Source of the DNA: Phytopythium helicoides
Taxonomy: Eukaryota; Oomycota; Peronosporomycetes; Pythiales; Pythiaceae
Length of the DNA stretch: 64,000 bases
Assembly (NCBI GenBank): GCA_024867545.1
Contig: JANFNE010000006.1
Span: 434,001-498,000 of the forward strand
Direction: 5' to 3'
In this document: piece by piece, positions 63,639-64,000 of the stretch
How positions within the stretch are numbered: position 1 is the first letter of the stretch
Layout: each line of letters starts with the position of its first letter
Translations under genes and position numbers: made by a program
Notes under the pieces: generated by a model
What the model was told of the DNA's origin: nothing
Seen by the model: only the letters and a program-made list of their open reading frames with translations
Database searches by the model: none

Positions 63639-64000
63639 TGTCGCGCAAAACGAAGATCAGTTGAAGCTGGGCAAGGCGTGGCGCTTTGGATAGATGCGGC
63701 TGAGCCGGCTCTTGTAGAATGGATGATAGTCAATGGCGTGGACGAAGAAGCACAACTCCGGCTCGTCGCAAGAAGAACACGAATGTCCTCAGCTGTCAAG
63801 CATGACTCTGGGAGAAAGCTTGCCTTGGTAGTCGGCGACCAAATGAAAGGTTCGCTCCAGACGTCGCTGCTCAGCAACCCCTCTGAACGAGTTTTCCCCC
63901 TCGCAGTAGAGCCCTCGCCATGCCTTGCGTGCACGCTCGGATCGAATCTTGCGAAGAGCAAACTTCCTCGTTATGTCAATCGACTCTTGGTCGATCGCAA
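63639..64000 (+). CDS. open frame or exon running off the right window edge, unknown
   Basis: From 63639 to the last base the plus strand has a frame without stops (about 120 codons) that reads as protein (GVALWIDAAEPALVEWM, NGVDEEAQLRLVARR, SGRKLALVVGD). No ATG begins the frame in a convincing place, so it is probably an internal exon. A neighbouring frame just upstream (LTSDDVAQNEDQ) also looks coding and would join by a single-base change or an intron. No family recognised. Confidence 0.35.

Overview
The window looks like nuclear DNA of an oomycete (Phytophthora/Pythium-like stramenopile). The signs are: compact genes on both strands, a few hundred bases apart; short introns (mostly 48-90 nt) with GTRNGT donors; GC-rich third codon positions; an upstream element matching the oomycete core promoter (Inr) consensus; and families typical of oomycetes, such as an M96 mating-specific-like coiled-coil/START protein, a 'WRKY19-like' Cys/His-GGG repeat protein, MULE-type transposase relics and a BED/hAT-derived gene. 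Exon models were built by hand from splice signals, reading phase and protein-family continuity. No search or transcript data was used.

Left end (1-2.3 kb): mobile-element debris, with a MULE transposase C-terminus (SWIM plus zinc knuckle), a separate MULE N-terminal DNA-binding domain, two kinds of local repeat and a small C2H2/RING-like gene. 2.4-13.6 kb: an 18-repeat ARM protein broken by one in-frame TGA, a BED/hAT-like gene, an SNX-BAR-like sorting nexin, a PP2C phosphatase, an ankyrin-like protein and peroxin PEX12. 14-22.5 kb: an unresolved small gene, the Cys/His-GGG repeat protein, two divergently arranged SPFH/band-7 proteins and a mitochondrial acetyl-CoA acetyltransferase.

22.6-34.3 kb: an F-BAR plus SBF2/KIAA0513-like protein, a two-RRM RNA-binding protein, a 3 kb gene-poor stretch with decayed coding sequence and a long CA microsatellite, a calcineurin-B-like EF-hand protein and presenilin. 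34.5-50.5 kb: a DPF-motif endocytic-type protein, a TPR/IQ protein, an FkbM-type methyltransferase fused to TPRs, the M96-like protein, UBA5, a KIX-domain (MED15-like) protein with a one-base frameshift, and a PX-GOLD coiled-coil protein. 50.7-64 kb: a TMX-like thioredoxin, a YTH m6A reader, an SthA-type transhydrogenase, a two-domain fluoride channel, an unknown small protein, torsin, proteasome ATPase Rpt5, an unknown coiled-coil protein and an open frame running off the right edge.

Most genes are housekeeping and need not work together. A membrane-trafficking theme recurs (sorting nexin, F-BAR/SBF2, PX-GOLD, DPF protein, SPFH pair, presenilin, torsin). I see no defence island, CRISPR array, biosynthetic cluster or classical RxLR/CRN effector. 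The most unusual items are multidomain architectures, unusual splicing (two GC-AG introns and a 16-nt exon) and several single-base lesions in otherwise well-formed genes.
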